Shown one piece after another: positions 27,671 to 35,492 of a DNA stretch of 64,000 bases. A model generated the notes under the pieces. It saw only the letters and a list, made by a program, of their open reading frames with translations, did not search any database and was not told where the DNA came from. How positions within the stretch are numbered: the first letter of the stretch is position 1; each line of letters begins with the position of its first letter. The DNA is from Pseudomonas oryzihabitans NBRC 102199 (lineage in GTDB: Bacteria; Pseudomonadota; Gammaproteobacteria; Pseudomonadales; Pseudomonadaceae), in assembly GCF_000730625.1 (NCBI RefSeq), contig NZ_BBIT01000002.1, positions 868,001-932,000 on the forward strand, given 5' to 3'. A program made the translations under genes and the position numbers.

Positions 27671-27688
27671 CGGCCTGGAACCAGGCCG
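27671..27688 (-). terminator. Compact palindrome after the receiver gene
   Basis: Perfect 8-base arms CGGCCTGG / CCAGGCCG separated by AA, 14 bases beyond the stop of the leftward receiver gene. No T-tract follows; it may be a weak terminator. The two-base loop is too tight for a standard RNA hairpin, so the inner pairs probably open. Confidence 0.35.
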
Positions 27689-27701
27689 CAGAAGGCAGCA
27701 A

Positions 27702-28073
27702 TCAGCCCTTGCGCTGATTGAGGAAGCGGAAGCAGCCGGCCAGCAGGTCGTCGAAGCGCCAGGGCTTGGGCAGGTAGTAGATGTCCGGGGCGCGCTCGGG
27801 CTGCAGCTCTTCGAAATAGCCCGAAGAGACGATGATGGGCAGACCCGGCAGCTGCTGCTTGACGCGGCGCGCCAGCTCCAGGCCGTCGATGGCACCCGGC
27901 ATACGGACGTCGGTGATCAGCAGATCAGGCGTCGGACGTGCACTCGACAGGTATTCCCAGGCTTGATCCGCGGTGCCGAAGGTGTGCACCTGAAAGCCTT
28001 CGCCTTCGAGCACCTCTTCCATCAGCCCGAGCAACATGTTCTCGTCTTCGACGACCACTACCACTGGTTTCAT
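27702..28073 (-). CDS. Single-domain response regulator (CheY-like receiver)
   Basis: A stand-alone receiver of 123 residues with no output domain. The acidic pair is in VVVVEDENMLL, the phosphoryl-accepting aspartate (about residue 54) in LLITDVRMPG, the switch serine in IIVSSGY, and the conserved lysine in YLPKPW. Such receivers usually pair with a hybrid histidine kinase or act in protein-protein signalling. No kinase gene is adjacent, so the partner is unknown. It is divergent from the MscS gene across a 337-base gap. Confidence 0.92.
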   Translation of the reverse strand: MKPVVVVVEDENMLLGLMEEVLEGEGFQVHTFGTADQAWEYLSSARPTPDLLITDVRMPGAIDGLELARRVKQQLPGLPIIVSSGYFEELQPERAPDIYYLPKPWRFDDLLAGCFRFLNQRKG

Positions 28074-28254
28074 AAATCCGTCTCGATCTCCGCAGGTCCG
28101 CCATCTGACTGGACGTATCTCGTTGGGGCGCGAATTCTACTCCTATCCGGCGTCCGCTGCGCACTCTCCTCTGAGCTTAGACGCGAGGTGCGACATCCTG
28201 CCCCACTGATCGACAGAAAAAAGCCAGCACTGCGCAACAGGCATCGCGCCTATT

Positions 28255-28265
28255 GGGGTGGTATT
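28255..28265 (+). repeat. GGGGTGGTATT motif, copy 4 (intergenic)
   Basis: Fourth copy. Here the motif is the left half of a near-perfect palindrome, GGGTGGTA-T-TACTACCC with one mismatch, so it could be a complete protein-binding site. The other copies keep only the left half. Confidence 0.6.
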
Positions 28266-28341
28266 ACTACCCAGGAACCGTTTGCCGGACATCCGGGGAA
28301 CCGTGGCGAAGCCCCTCAGTCGGAAAACAGGTGTCTCGAAA

Positions 28342-28389
28342 GGCTCCCCGCGATTCCGGCGCGTCAGCTTTTCTGGATCACGGGGAGCC
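28342..28389 (+). promoter_or_regulatory. Inverted repeat in the mscS 5' leader
   Basis: Perfect 9-base arms GGCTCCCCG / CGGGGAGCC separated by 30 bases. The right arm ends nine bases before the GAGGAA ribosome site of mscS. As RNA it could affect translation start. Function inferred only from position. Confidence 0.4.
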
Positions 28390-28410
28390 GTCTGCCTGAG
28401 GAAATTGCGC

Positions 28411-29532
28411 ATGACGGCCATCGACTGGACGGGTTGGCTCAACGCCCCCTGGATCACCACGCTGATCGCGGCGGGGGTCGCCCTGCTGATCAGCAGCGTC
28501 GCCCTGACCCTGGCGTTCGCGGCCATCCGCCGCCTGGCCAATCCCTTCCTGCTGGCGCGCAACCTGGTCAAGTACGCCGAGAAACCCGCGCGCCTGGCCG
28601 TGCCCCTGGTGGTGTTGCAAGGTGTCTGGAATTCCGCACCCGATGCCCTGCCGCTGTTGCGTGCCGTACAGCACCTCACCGGTCTGCTGAGCATCGCCGC
28701 CTTTACCTGGCTGGGCCTTCGAGCGGTCAAGGCCGTCGGCGCGACCATCGCCCTGCGCAATCCCGTGGATGTGGCGGACAACCTGCGGGCCAGGCGGATC
28801 CAGACGCAGAATCGGGTGCTGGTGCGCAGCCTCAGCTTCATCGTCCTGCTGGTGGGCATCGCCCTGATGCTGATGACCTTCCCGGCGGTTCGCCAGGTGG
28901 GGGCGAGCCTGCTCGCCTCGGCCGGGGTCGCGGGCCTGGTCGCGGGTATCGCTGCGCGACCGGTCCTGGGCAATCTCATCGCCGGCCTGCAGATCGCCGT
29001 GACCCAGCCGATCCGGCTGGACGATGTGGTCATCGTCGAAGGCGAATGGGGCCGGGTGGAAGAGATCACCGGCACCTACGTGGTGGTCCGCATCTGGGAC
29101 GACCGCCGGCTGGTGGTCCCGCTGCAATACTTCATCGAGACGCCCTTCCAGAACTGGACGCGCTCGTCTTCCAGCCTGATCGGGTCAGTCTTCATATGGG
29201 TTGACTATTCCCTACCCCTGGCACCCATCCGCACCGAATTGGAACGCGCCTGTGCCGAGGTGCCCCATTTGTGGGATGGCCGTGTCTGCGTGCTGCAGGT
29301 GACCGATGCGTCCCACGATTCCATCCAGCTGCGCGTACTGGTGAGTTCGGGCGATTCCTCCAAGAACTGGGACCTGCGCTGCTTCGTGCGCGAGCGGCTG
29401 ATTACCTACATCAATCGCGAATTCCCCCTCTGCCTGCCCAAGCTGCGGACCGAACTGGGACGCCGTGACGTCCACCCCGCGCCACTATCCGACGAAAGGC
29501 AAGAGCCGGTCGTTCGTCAGCCAGAAGTCTGA
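28411..29532 (+). CDS. MscS-family mechanosensitive channel
   Basis: Small-conductance mechanosensitive channel protein of 373 residues. Several N-terminal helices precede the pore helix with SLLASAGVAGLVAGIAARPV followed by LGNLIAGLQIAVTQPIRLDD, which matches the MscS TM3b and the start of the beta domain (GRVEEITGTYVVVRIWDDRR). A mixed C-terminal domain runs to about 345, then a charged tail. Channels of this kind release solutes on hypo-osmotic shock, which suits the neighbouring trehalose/glucan genes. The ATG at 28411 has a GAGGAA site seven bases upstream and is preferred to a 51-residue longer frame. Confidence 0.92.
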   Translation: MTAIDWTGWLNAPWITTLIAAGVALLISSVALTLAFAAIRRLANPFLLARNLVKYAEKPARLAVPLVVLQGVWNSAPDALPLLRAVQHLTGLLSIAAFTWLGLRAVKAVGATIALRNPVDVADNLRARRIQTQNRVLVRSLSFIVLLVGIALMLMTFPAVRQVGASLLASAGVAGLVAGIAARPVLGNLIAGLQIAVTQPIRLDDVVIVEGEWGRVEEITGTYVVVRIWDDRRLVVPLQYFIETPFQNWTRSSSSLIGSVFIWVDYSLPLAPIRTELERACAEVPHLWDGRVCVLQVTDASHDSIQLRVLVSSGDSSKNWDLRCFVRERLITYINREFPLCLPKLRTELGRRDVHPAPLSDERQEPVVRQPEV

Positions 29533-29880
29533 TTTTTCGGCCAATTGTCGCGATCAGGTGACCATCAAGCGGTTCACCTGGCGGTTATTCAGAGGTGCCG
29601 GCCCGAACCGCGACGGCTTTCGGGCATGCATCTGGCAATACGAAGCAAGACCGCAACATTCGAGCGGGAAACTTGTGACGTTGTCCGTGAGTCAGTGCGA
29701 GAGCAATCTGGAAATCCGCGAAGCAGTTCTCGCCCAGATCCAGACATCTCAAGAAGAGGTGACCGGCAAAAAGGCTGTAGCAGCTCGGCTGTAGGCGTTT
29801 TTGAACCAGGAGCATCGAGCTTCAGGAAAGAAGCATTCAGGTAAACCTCAGTCTCGAACTTGCTGCATTGGGAGCGCACC
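29533..29880. other. Leader region between mscS and glgA
   Basis: Gene-free 348 bases with the presumed glgA promoter. A hairpin with 7-base arms CAGGTGA / TCACCTG spans 29555-29580, just after the mscS stop, and may end its transcript. Short open frames here are not supported by codon bias. The end carries the GGGAG ribosome site of glgA. Confidence 0.5.
29555..29580 (+). terminator. Hairpin after mscS
   Basis: Arms CAGGTGA / TCACCTG, partly extendable by the inner ACC/GGT bases, 22 bases after the mscS stop. Only a short T-rich stretch follows, so terminator strength is doubtful. Confidence 0.45.
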
Positions 29881-31464
29881 ATGGCAAATGCCGTCGTGGG
29901 GAAATTTGGGGCTCTGGAGCCCGTTGAAACTGCCACTCGCACCACCAGATCCAGCTCTCTCCGCAAGCGCACGGACGAGCCTCAGCTGACGCTGAGCTCC
30001 GTCGTCGAAAGTCGCAAACGCATTCTCTTCGTGACCCCGGAAATTTCCGACTTCGTCAAGGCCGGTGGCCTGGGCGAGGTATCGGGCGCCCTGCCGCGCG
30101 CCCTCGCCGCCTCCCACGACGTCCGGGTGTTGATCCCTGGCTATCGTCAGGTGATGGCCGCGATCAAGGATCGCGTGCAGATGGTTGGCCGCATCGCCGC
30201 CCGCGCCGCCATGCCGGCCTGCGAGATCGGTCGCGTCAATCTGGAAGACGGCCTGGTCGTCTATGTGCTGATCTGCCCCGAACTCTATGAGCGCCCGGGC
30301 AACCCCTATGGCGACCTGAACGGTGCCGACTGGGCCGACAACCACATCCGCTTCGGTCGCCTGGCCAGCGCTGCCGCCGACTTCGCCCTGGGCGACGCCT
30401 CCATTCGCTGGGTGCCGGACCTGCTGCACCTCAACGACTGGCAGACCGGCCTCGCCGCCGGCTACCTGCGCTGGAAGGGTGCCAGCACCCCGTGCCTGAC
30501 AACCATCCACAACCTGGCGTACCAGGGTCTGTTCCCGGCGTCGGTCATGGCCGATCTGGACATCCCCGCCCACGCCTTCCAGATGGAGGGCCTGGAGTTC
30601 TGGGGCAAGGTGTCCTTTCTCAAGGCCGGTCTGGTCTATGCCGACCACATCACCACGGTCAGCCACACCTACGCCCAGGAAATCACCACCGCGAAATTCG
30701 GTTGCGGCCTCGAAGGCCTGCTGCAGGTCAAGGCCCGTGACGGCAAGCTGACCGGTCTGCTCAACGGTATCGACGATGGCTGGAGCGCCTGCAGTGACCC
30801 GCACCTGTGCCAGCAATTCACCGAATCGGACTGGGACGGCAAGGCGGTCAACGCCGCGCGCATTCGCGAGGAATTCGGCCTGGAGCCCTCCAACGGCCCG
30901 CTGTTCGCCGTGGTCTCCCGACTGGTCCAGCAGAAAGGCATCGACCTGACCATCGAGGCGGCCGATCACATCGTCGCCCGCGGTGGCCAGCTGATGATCA
31001 TCGGTTGCGGCGAGCCGCACATCGAGCGCCAGGTACGGGCCCTGGCCCTGCGCCATCCCGGTCGCGTCAGTGCCCACATCGGCTTCTGCGAGACCGAGGC
31101 ACGGCGCATGTACGCCGGGAGCGACTTCCTGCTGATGCCCTCGCGCTTCGAGCCGTGCGGTCTGAGCCAGATGTACGCCCAGCGCTTCGCCTCCCTGCCG
31201 ATCGCCACCCGCACCGGCGGCCTGGCCGACAGCATCGAGGACGGCACCACCGGCTTCCTGTTCGCCCCACTGTCGCTGGAAAACTACATCAGCGCCATCG
31301 ACCGCGCCCTGGGTGTGTTCGAACGTCAGGACCTCTTGCTGGCCATGCGTCATCGCGCCATGCAGGGCCCGTTCTTCTGGTCCGAATGCGCCAAGCCCTA
31401 TGCCTCGCTGTACCTCGATCTGCTCCAGACCACCGCTCACCAGGAGCGTCACCTCGGCGCCTGA
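29881..31464 (+). CDS. glgA: Glycogen synthase
   Basis: GT5 glucosyltransferase of 527 residues that extends alpha-1,4-glucan from ADP-glucose. After a 50-residue N-terminal extension, the catalytic start LFVTPEISDFVKAGGLGEVS carries the K-x-G-G-L nucleotide-sugar motif. The C-terminal domain has VSRLVQQKGIDLTIEA and PSRFEPCGLSQMYAQRFASL with the catalytic glutamate of the E-P-C-G-L motif. Start MANAVVG is chosen for its GGGAG site; an ATG 21 bases earlier is possible. It leads the + strand cluster and is followed by a terminator, then treZ. No glgC (ADP-glucose pyrophosphorylase) is in the window, so the donor source is elsewhere or made by other means. Confidence 0.95.
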   Translation: MANAVVGKFGALEPVETATRTTRSSSLRKRTDEPQLTLSSVVESRKRILFVTPEISDFVKAGGLGEVSGALPRALAASHDVRVLIPGYRQVMAAIKDRVQMVGRIAARAAMPACEIGRVNLEDGLVVYVLICPELYERPGNPYGDLNGADWADNHIRFGRLASAAADFALGDASIRWVPDLLHLNDWQTGLAAGYLRWKGASTPCLTTIHNLAYQGLFPASVMADLDIPAHAFQMEGLEFWGKVSFLKAGLVYADHITTVSHTYAQEITTAKFGCGLEGLLQVKARDGKLTGLLNGIDDGWSACSDPHLCQQFTESDWDGKAVNAARIREEFGLEPSNGPLFAVVSRLVQQKGIDLTIEAADHIVARGGQLMIIGCGEPHIERQVRALALRHPGRVSAHIGFCETEARRMYAGSDFLLMPSRFEPCGLSQMYAQRFASLPIATRTGGLADSIEDGTTGFLFAPLSLENYISAIDRALGVFERQDLLLAMRHRAMQGPFFWSECAKPYASLYLDLLQTTAHQERHLGA

Positions 31465-31481
31465 GGCGCAACCTGACTACC

Positions 31482-31521
31482 AAGCGCTTTTCCCTCGGCA
31501 AAAGGCCGACGAAAAGCGCTT
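31482..31521. repeat. Large two-level palindrome after glgA
   Basis: Perfect 10-base arms AAGCGCTTTT / AAAAGCGCTT enclose a second stem TCGGC / GCCGA with an AAAAG loop. Each outer arm contains the self-complementary AAGCGCTT. It lies 18 bases after the glgA stop and may act as a bidirectional terminator or a protein-binding site. Confidence 0.55.
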
Positions 31522-31564
31522 TCCCCGCCTAACTTTGCGCAACTCTCACCGGTCATAACAGCAA

Positions 31565-31593
31565 CTGCGGCCAACTGGGCCGCAGCGTCTTTT
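31565..31593 (+). terminator. Intrinsic terminator between glgA and treZ
   Basis: Perfect 8-base stem CTGCGGCC / GGCCGCAG with a 5-base loop, followed by CGTCTTTT. It lies 31 bases before the treZ ATG, so treZ probably depends on read-through or a promoter embedded in this gap. Confidence 0.65.
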
Positions 31594-31623
31594 CTGCCGT
31601 CCGGTTTCGGGAGTTCTCTATCC

Positions 31624-33429
31624 ATGACTGATATTTCGCGCGACGCAGCCGCGGTGACCGGGGGCTATGCCTGGCAGACCCGTGCCGGTGCCACTCTGGT
31701 GAACAAGGAACGCACCCTCTTCCACTTCTGGGCGCCCAGCGCCGACGCCGTGTCGGTGGTCCTGGAAGGTGGCATGACCCTTCCCATGGAAGCCGAGCAA
31801 GACGGCTGGTTCGCGGTGGAGGCCCAATGCGGTGCCGGCACCCGTTATCGCTACCAGATCAAGGACCTGCTGGTCCCCGACCCGGCCTCCCGCGCCCAGG
31901 CCGGCGATGTGCACGAGCCGAGCATTGTCATCGACCCGACCACCTACCACTGGCAGACCGTCGAGTGGCAGGGCCGTCCCTGGCACGAAAGCGTCATCTA
32001 TGAATTGCACGTCGGCACCCTGGGTGGCTTCGCCGGCGTCGAGAAGCTGGTGCCGCGCCTGGCGGCACTGGGCGTCACCGCCATCGAGCTGATGCCGCTG
32101 TCGGAATTTCCCGGCGATCGCAACTGGGGCTATGACGGCGTGCTGCCCTATGCGGTGGAAGCCTCCTATGGCACCCCGGACGACCTCAAGTCGCTGATCG
32201 ACACCGCCCACGGCCATGGCGTCATGGTCTACCTGGACGTGGTCTACAACCACTTCGGACCGGACGGCAACTACCTGCACGCCTATGCCGAGCGCTTCTT
32301 CCGCGAAGACATCCATACGCCCTGGGGCGCGGCCATCGATTTCCGCCAGGACGCGGTACGCCGCTACTTCATCGACAACGCCCTGATGTGGCTGATGGAA
32401 TATCGCTTCGACGGCCTCAGATTCGATGCCGTCCACGCCATCAACGACAAGGGCTTCCTCGAAGAGATGGCCGAGGAGATCCGCAGCACCGTCGAGCCGG
32501 GTCGCCACATCCACCTGATGCTGGAGAACGAGGACAACACGGCCACGCTGCTGGGTGGCAAGCACTACAACGCGCAGTGGGCGGACGATTGGCACAACGT
32601 CATCCACCCCATGCTGACCGACGAGAACGAAGGCTACTACCAGGACTTCACCGAGGATGCCACGGCCAAGCTGGTGCGCTGCCTGGGCGAGGGCTTCATC
32701 TACCAGGGCGAGCAGACCCGCCATGGCAAGGCCCGTGGTGAACCCAGCAAGGACCTGCCGGCCTCGGCGTTCGTCATCTTCCTGCAGAACCACGATCAGG
32801 TCGGCAACCGCGCCTTCGGTGAACGCCTGACCCGTCTGGCGCCCGAGCCGGCGCTGAAGGCCGCCACTGCCCTGCTGCTGCTCAGCCCGATGATTCCGCT
32901 GCTGTTCATCGGTGAGGAATGGGGCAGCCGCCAACCCTTCCTGTTCTTCACCAGCCACAACGACGAGCTGGCCGAGCTGGTCCGCGACGGCCGTCGCAAC
33001 GAATTCAAGGACTTCGATTTCTTCACCAGCGAAAAGCATCGCCAGCAGATCCCCGACCCGAACGCCGCCAAGACCTTCGAAGATTCCAAGCCCAATTTCG
33101 GCGAGGCCGATCAGCCCGATCACGCCGCCTGGCTGGGGCTGTATCGCGAGCTACTGGAAATCCGCCGCCGCGAACTCTTCCCGCGCCTGGAAGGTGCTCG
33201 CCCCATGGGCGCCGAAGCCCTGGCCGAGCGCGCCGTACGGGCGCGCTGGAGTCTCGCCGACGGCAGCCGCCTGACCATCGAACTCAACCTGAGCGACAAG
33301 GCCGTACCGGTGGACGAGGCTCCCCAGGGCGAGCTGTTGCACAGCAGTGACGCCAGCGCAACGCCGACCCGCGAGGACGGCACCCTGGCCGCTCACTCGG
33401 CACTGGTCTGGCTGGAGAAAAAGGCATGA
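31624..33429 (+). CDS. treZ: Malto-oligosyltrehalose trehalohydrolase
   Basis: GH13 enzyme of 601 residues that releases trehalose from the end made by TreY. An N-terminal CBM48/beta-sandwich (FHFWAPSADAVSVVLEGGMT) precedes the barrel. Catalytic regions are DGLRFDAVHAI (nucleophile Asp), HLMLENEDN (acid/base Glu) and FLQNHDQVGNR (third Asp). The trehalohydrolase-specific spacing and ELHVGTLGGFAGVEKL distinguish it from GlgB. It is followed by malQ with an ATGA overlap, starting a chain of four coupled genes. Known P. aeruginosa treYZ genes serve desiccation and osmotic survival. Confidence 0.95.
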   Translation: MTDISRDAAAVTGGYAWQTRAGATLVNKERTLFHFWAPSADAVSVVLEGGMTLPMEAEQDGWFAVEAQCGAGTRYRYQIKDLLVPDPASRAQAGDVHEPSIVIDPTTYHWQTVEWQGRPWHESVIYELHVGTLGGFAGVEKLVPRLAALGVTAIELMPLSEFPGDRNWGYDGVLPYAVEASYGTPDDLKSLIDTAHGHGVMVYLDVVYNHFGPDGNYLHAYAERFFREDIHTPWGAAIDFRQDAVRRYFIDNALMWLMEYRFDGLRFDAVHAINDKGFLEEMAEEIRSTVEPGRHIHLMLENEDNTATLLGGKHYNAQWADDWHNVIHPMLTDENEGYYQDFTEDATAKLVRCLGEGFIYQGEQTRHGKARGEPSKDLPASAFVIFLQNHDQVGNRAFGERLTRLAPEPALKAATALLLLSPMIPLLFIGEEWGSRQPFLFFTSHNDELAELVRDGRRNEFKDFDFFTSEKHRQQIPDPNAAKTFEDSKPNFGEADQPDHAAWLGLYRELLEIRRRELFPRLEGARPMGAEALAERAVRARWSLADGSRLTIELNLSDKAVPVDEAPQGELLHSSDASATPTREDGTLAAHSALVWLEKKA

Positions 33430-35492
33430 GTGGAGATCGTCTGGAACAACTGGCGGAGGCCGCGGGCATCGCCATCGAATGGACCGCCTACGACGGCAAG
33501 CGCCAACGGGTGAGCCCCGAGGCGCTGCGCAATCTGCTCAAGGCCATCGAGTTGCCGGCGGACAGTGACGACGAGATCGACACCAGCTTGCGCAAGCTGG
33601 CCGAGGTGGGCGACAAGCACCATCTGCCGCCGCTCATCACGGCGGTGGTCGGCAAGCCGGTCGGGGCGCCGGACCAGTTCAAGCGTGGCGTCCGCTACCA
33701 GGTGCAGCTGGAAGATGGCGAGCGTCTGGACGGTCAGGTCGACGACCGCGGACAGCTGGCGCCGATCAGCGCCGCCGGTTATCACCAGGCCGAGGTCGAT
33801 GGCGAAGCCCTGACCCTGGCCGTGGCGCCGGAACGCTGCTTCACCATCGCCGACGCCACCGGTAACGAGCAGGCCCGTCTCTGGGGGCTGGCCGTGCAGC
33901 TCTACAGCCTCAGGCGCGAAGGGGGCAGCGGCGCCGGCGATCTGCAGGGCCTGGTGCATTTCGCCAAGGCTGCGGGCAGCAAGGGCGCCGACGCCCTGGC
34001 CATCAGCCCGCTGCACGCCATGTTCAGCGCCGACGGCAGTCGCTACAGCCCCTACTCCCCGTCGAGTCGGGTGTTCTTCAACGTGCTCTATGCCGCGCCG
34101 GAGCTGGTCCTGGGTGCCGAGCCGGTGCGCCAGGCCATGCAGCGCGCCGGCCTGCAGGCCGAAGCCGAGCGCCTGGAGCAACTGGAACTGATCGACTGGC
34201 CGGCCCTGGCCAGGCTGCGGCTGCGCTTGCTGCGCACCCTGCACCTGGATTTCCGTACCGCTGGCGGTGAGCTGCGCGAGCGCTTCGAAGCCTTCCGCCG
34301 CGACGGTGGCGACGCCCTGGAAAACCATTGCCGCTTCGAAGCCCTGCATGCCTCCTTCACCCAGGGCGATGCCTCGCCCAGCTGGCAGCATTGGCCCCAG
34401 CAGTATCGCGATCCCAAGAATCCGGCCGTGGCCGAATTCGCCGAACGCCATGCCCAGGACGTGGAGTTCTATGCCTTCACCCAGTGGCTGGCCAGCGAAG
34501 GACTGTCCGCGGCCCAGGCGCAGTGCCGCGAAGCAGGCATGAAGATCGGCCTGATCGCCGACATCGCCGTAGGCGCCGACGGTGGCGGCAGCCAGGCCTG
34601 GAGTCGCCAGGAAGAGCTGCTGGCCTCGGTCACCGTGGGTTGTCCGCCGGATCTGCTCAACCAGAAGGGCCAGGGCTGGGGCATTTCCGCCTTCTCCCCC
34701 ACCGGCATGGTCAAGCATGGCTTCCGCGCCTTCATCGAGATGCTCAGGGCCAACTTCGCCCATGCCGGCGGCGTGCGCATCGACCATGTGATGGGGCTGC
34801 AGCGCCTCTGGCTGGTGCCCGAGGGTGCCTCCCCGGCCGACGGCGCCTATCTCTCCTATCCGATCGACGACCTGCTGCGGCTGGTGGCGCTGGAATCCTG
34901 GCGCTATCGCTGCGTGGTCATGGGTGAAGACCTGGGCACCGTACCCGAGGGCTTTCGCGAGCGGCTGGCCGAGCGCGCCATCATGGGCATGCAGGTGCTG
35001 TTGTTCGAGCGCGATGGCGACGCCTTCAAGCCGGCCGCGCAGTGGTCGGACACGGCCATGGGCATGACCACCACCCACGACCTGCCGACCCTCACCGGCT
35101 GGTGGCAAGGCCGCGACGCCGACTGGCAGGAAGAACTCGGACTGCTGCCCGACGGCACCTCGCGCCAGGATCGTCTCGACGAGCGTGCCAAGGATCGTCA
35201 GCAGCTGGCCAAGGTGCTGAAGCTGGACGACACCCGGGAAAGCAATGTCGAGTCCGCCGTCGATGCCGCCATCGACTTCATCGGCCGCACCCCGGCGCCG
35301 CTGATCATCCTGCCGGTGGAAGACGCCCTGGGTCAGCTGGAGCAGGCCAACCTGCCCGGCACCACCAACGAACACCCCAACTGGCTGCGCCGCTGGGATG
35401 ACCCCGCCGAGCGCCTGCTGGATGCCGCTACCCCTGAACGACGCCTACGCGTGCTGAGCACTGCTCGTAACAATCCGGAGAACACTCGATGA
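33426..35492 (+). CDS. malQ: 4-alpha-glucanotransferase (amylomaltase)
   Basis: GH77 disproportionating enzyme of 688 residues that moves maltosyl segments between malto-oligosaccharides. An N-terminal extension of about 140 residues, as in other gammaproteobacterial MalQ proteins, precedes the barrel. Active-site regions are VRIDHVMGLQRLWLVPEG (nucleophile Asp), VVMGEDLGTVPEGF (acid/base Glu) and TTTHDLPTLTGWWQGRD (Asp). It is coupled by ATGA overlaps to treZ before and treY after. In this operon it would rebuild chains long enough for TreY from short maltodextrins. Confidence 0.95.
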   Translation: MSGDRLEQLAEAAGIAIEWTAYDGKRQRVSPEALRNLLKAIELPADSDDEIDTSLRKLAEVGDKHHLPPLITAVVGKPVGAPDQFKRGVRYQVQLEDGERLDGQVDDRGQLAPISAAGYHQAEVDGEALTLAVAPERCFTIADATGNEQARLWGLAVQLYSLRREGGSGAGDLQGLVHFAKAAGSKGADALAISPLHAMFSADGSRYSPYSPSSRVFFNVLYAAPELVLGAEPVRQAMQRAGLQAEAERLEQLELIDWPALARLRLRLLRTLHLDFRTAGGELRERFEAFRRDGGDALENHCRFEALHASFTQGDASPSWQHWPQQYRDPKNPAVAEFAERHAQDVEFYAFTQWLASEGLSAAQAQCREAGMKIGLIADIAVGADGGGSQAWSRQEELLASVTVGCPPDLLNQKGQGWGISAFSPTGMVKHGFRAFIEMLRANFAHAGGVRIDHVMGLQRLWLVPEGASPADGAYLSYPIDDLLRLVALESWRYRCVVMGEDLGTVPEGFRERLAERAIMGMQVLLFERDGDAFKPAAQWSDTAMGMTTTHDLPTLTGWWQGRDADWQEELGLLPDGTSRQDRLDERAKDRQQLAKVLKLDDTRESNVESAVDAAIDFIGRTPAPLIILPVEDALGQLEQANLPGTTNEHPNWLRRWDDPAERLLDAATPERRLRVLSTARNNPENTR

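Larger units (their letters stand above)
28074..28410. other. Gap between divergent receiver and mscS genes
   Basis: Gene-free 337 bases. It should hold the promoters for both flanking genes. Visible structure: the GGGGTGGTATT motif (copy 4) at 28255-28265, and a 9-base inverted repeat at 28342-28350 and 28381-28389 in the mscS leader. An open frame continuous with mscS from 28258 is not used: its composition is poor and the internal ATG at 28411 has a good ribosome site. Confidence 0.55.

Noticed and set aside
28258-28410. N-terminal extension of the mscS frame
   Set aside because: The added 51 residues are basic and unlike channel sequence, and the internal ATG at 28411 has a GAGGAA ribosome site.
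29533-29880. Several short open frames of 60-127 codons in the glgA leader
   Set aside because: They overlap on both strands, lack ribosome sites and show no coding bias; the region is better read as a leader with a promoter.
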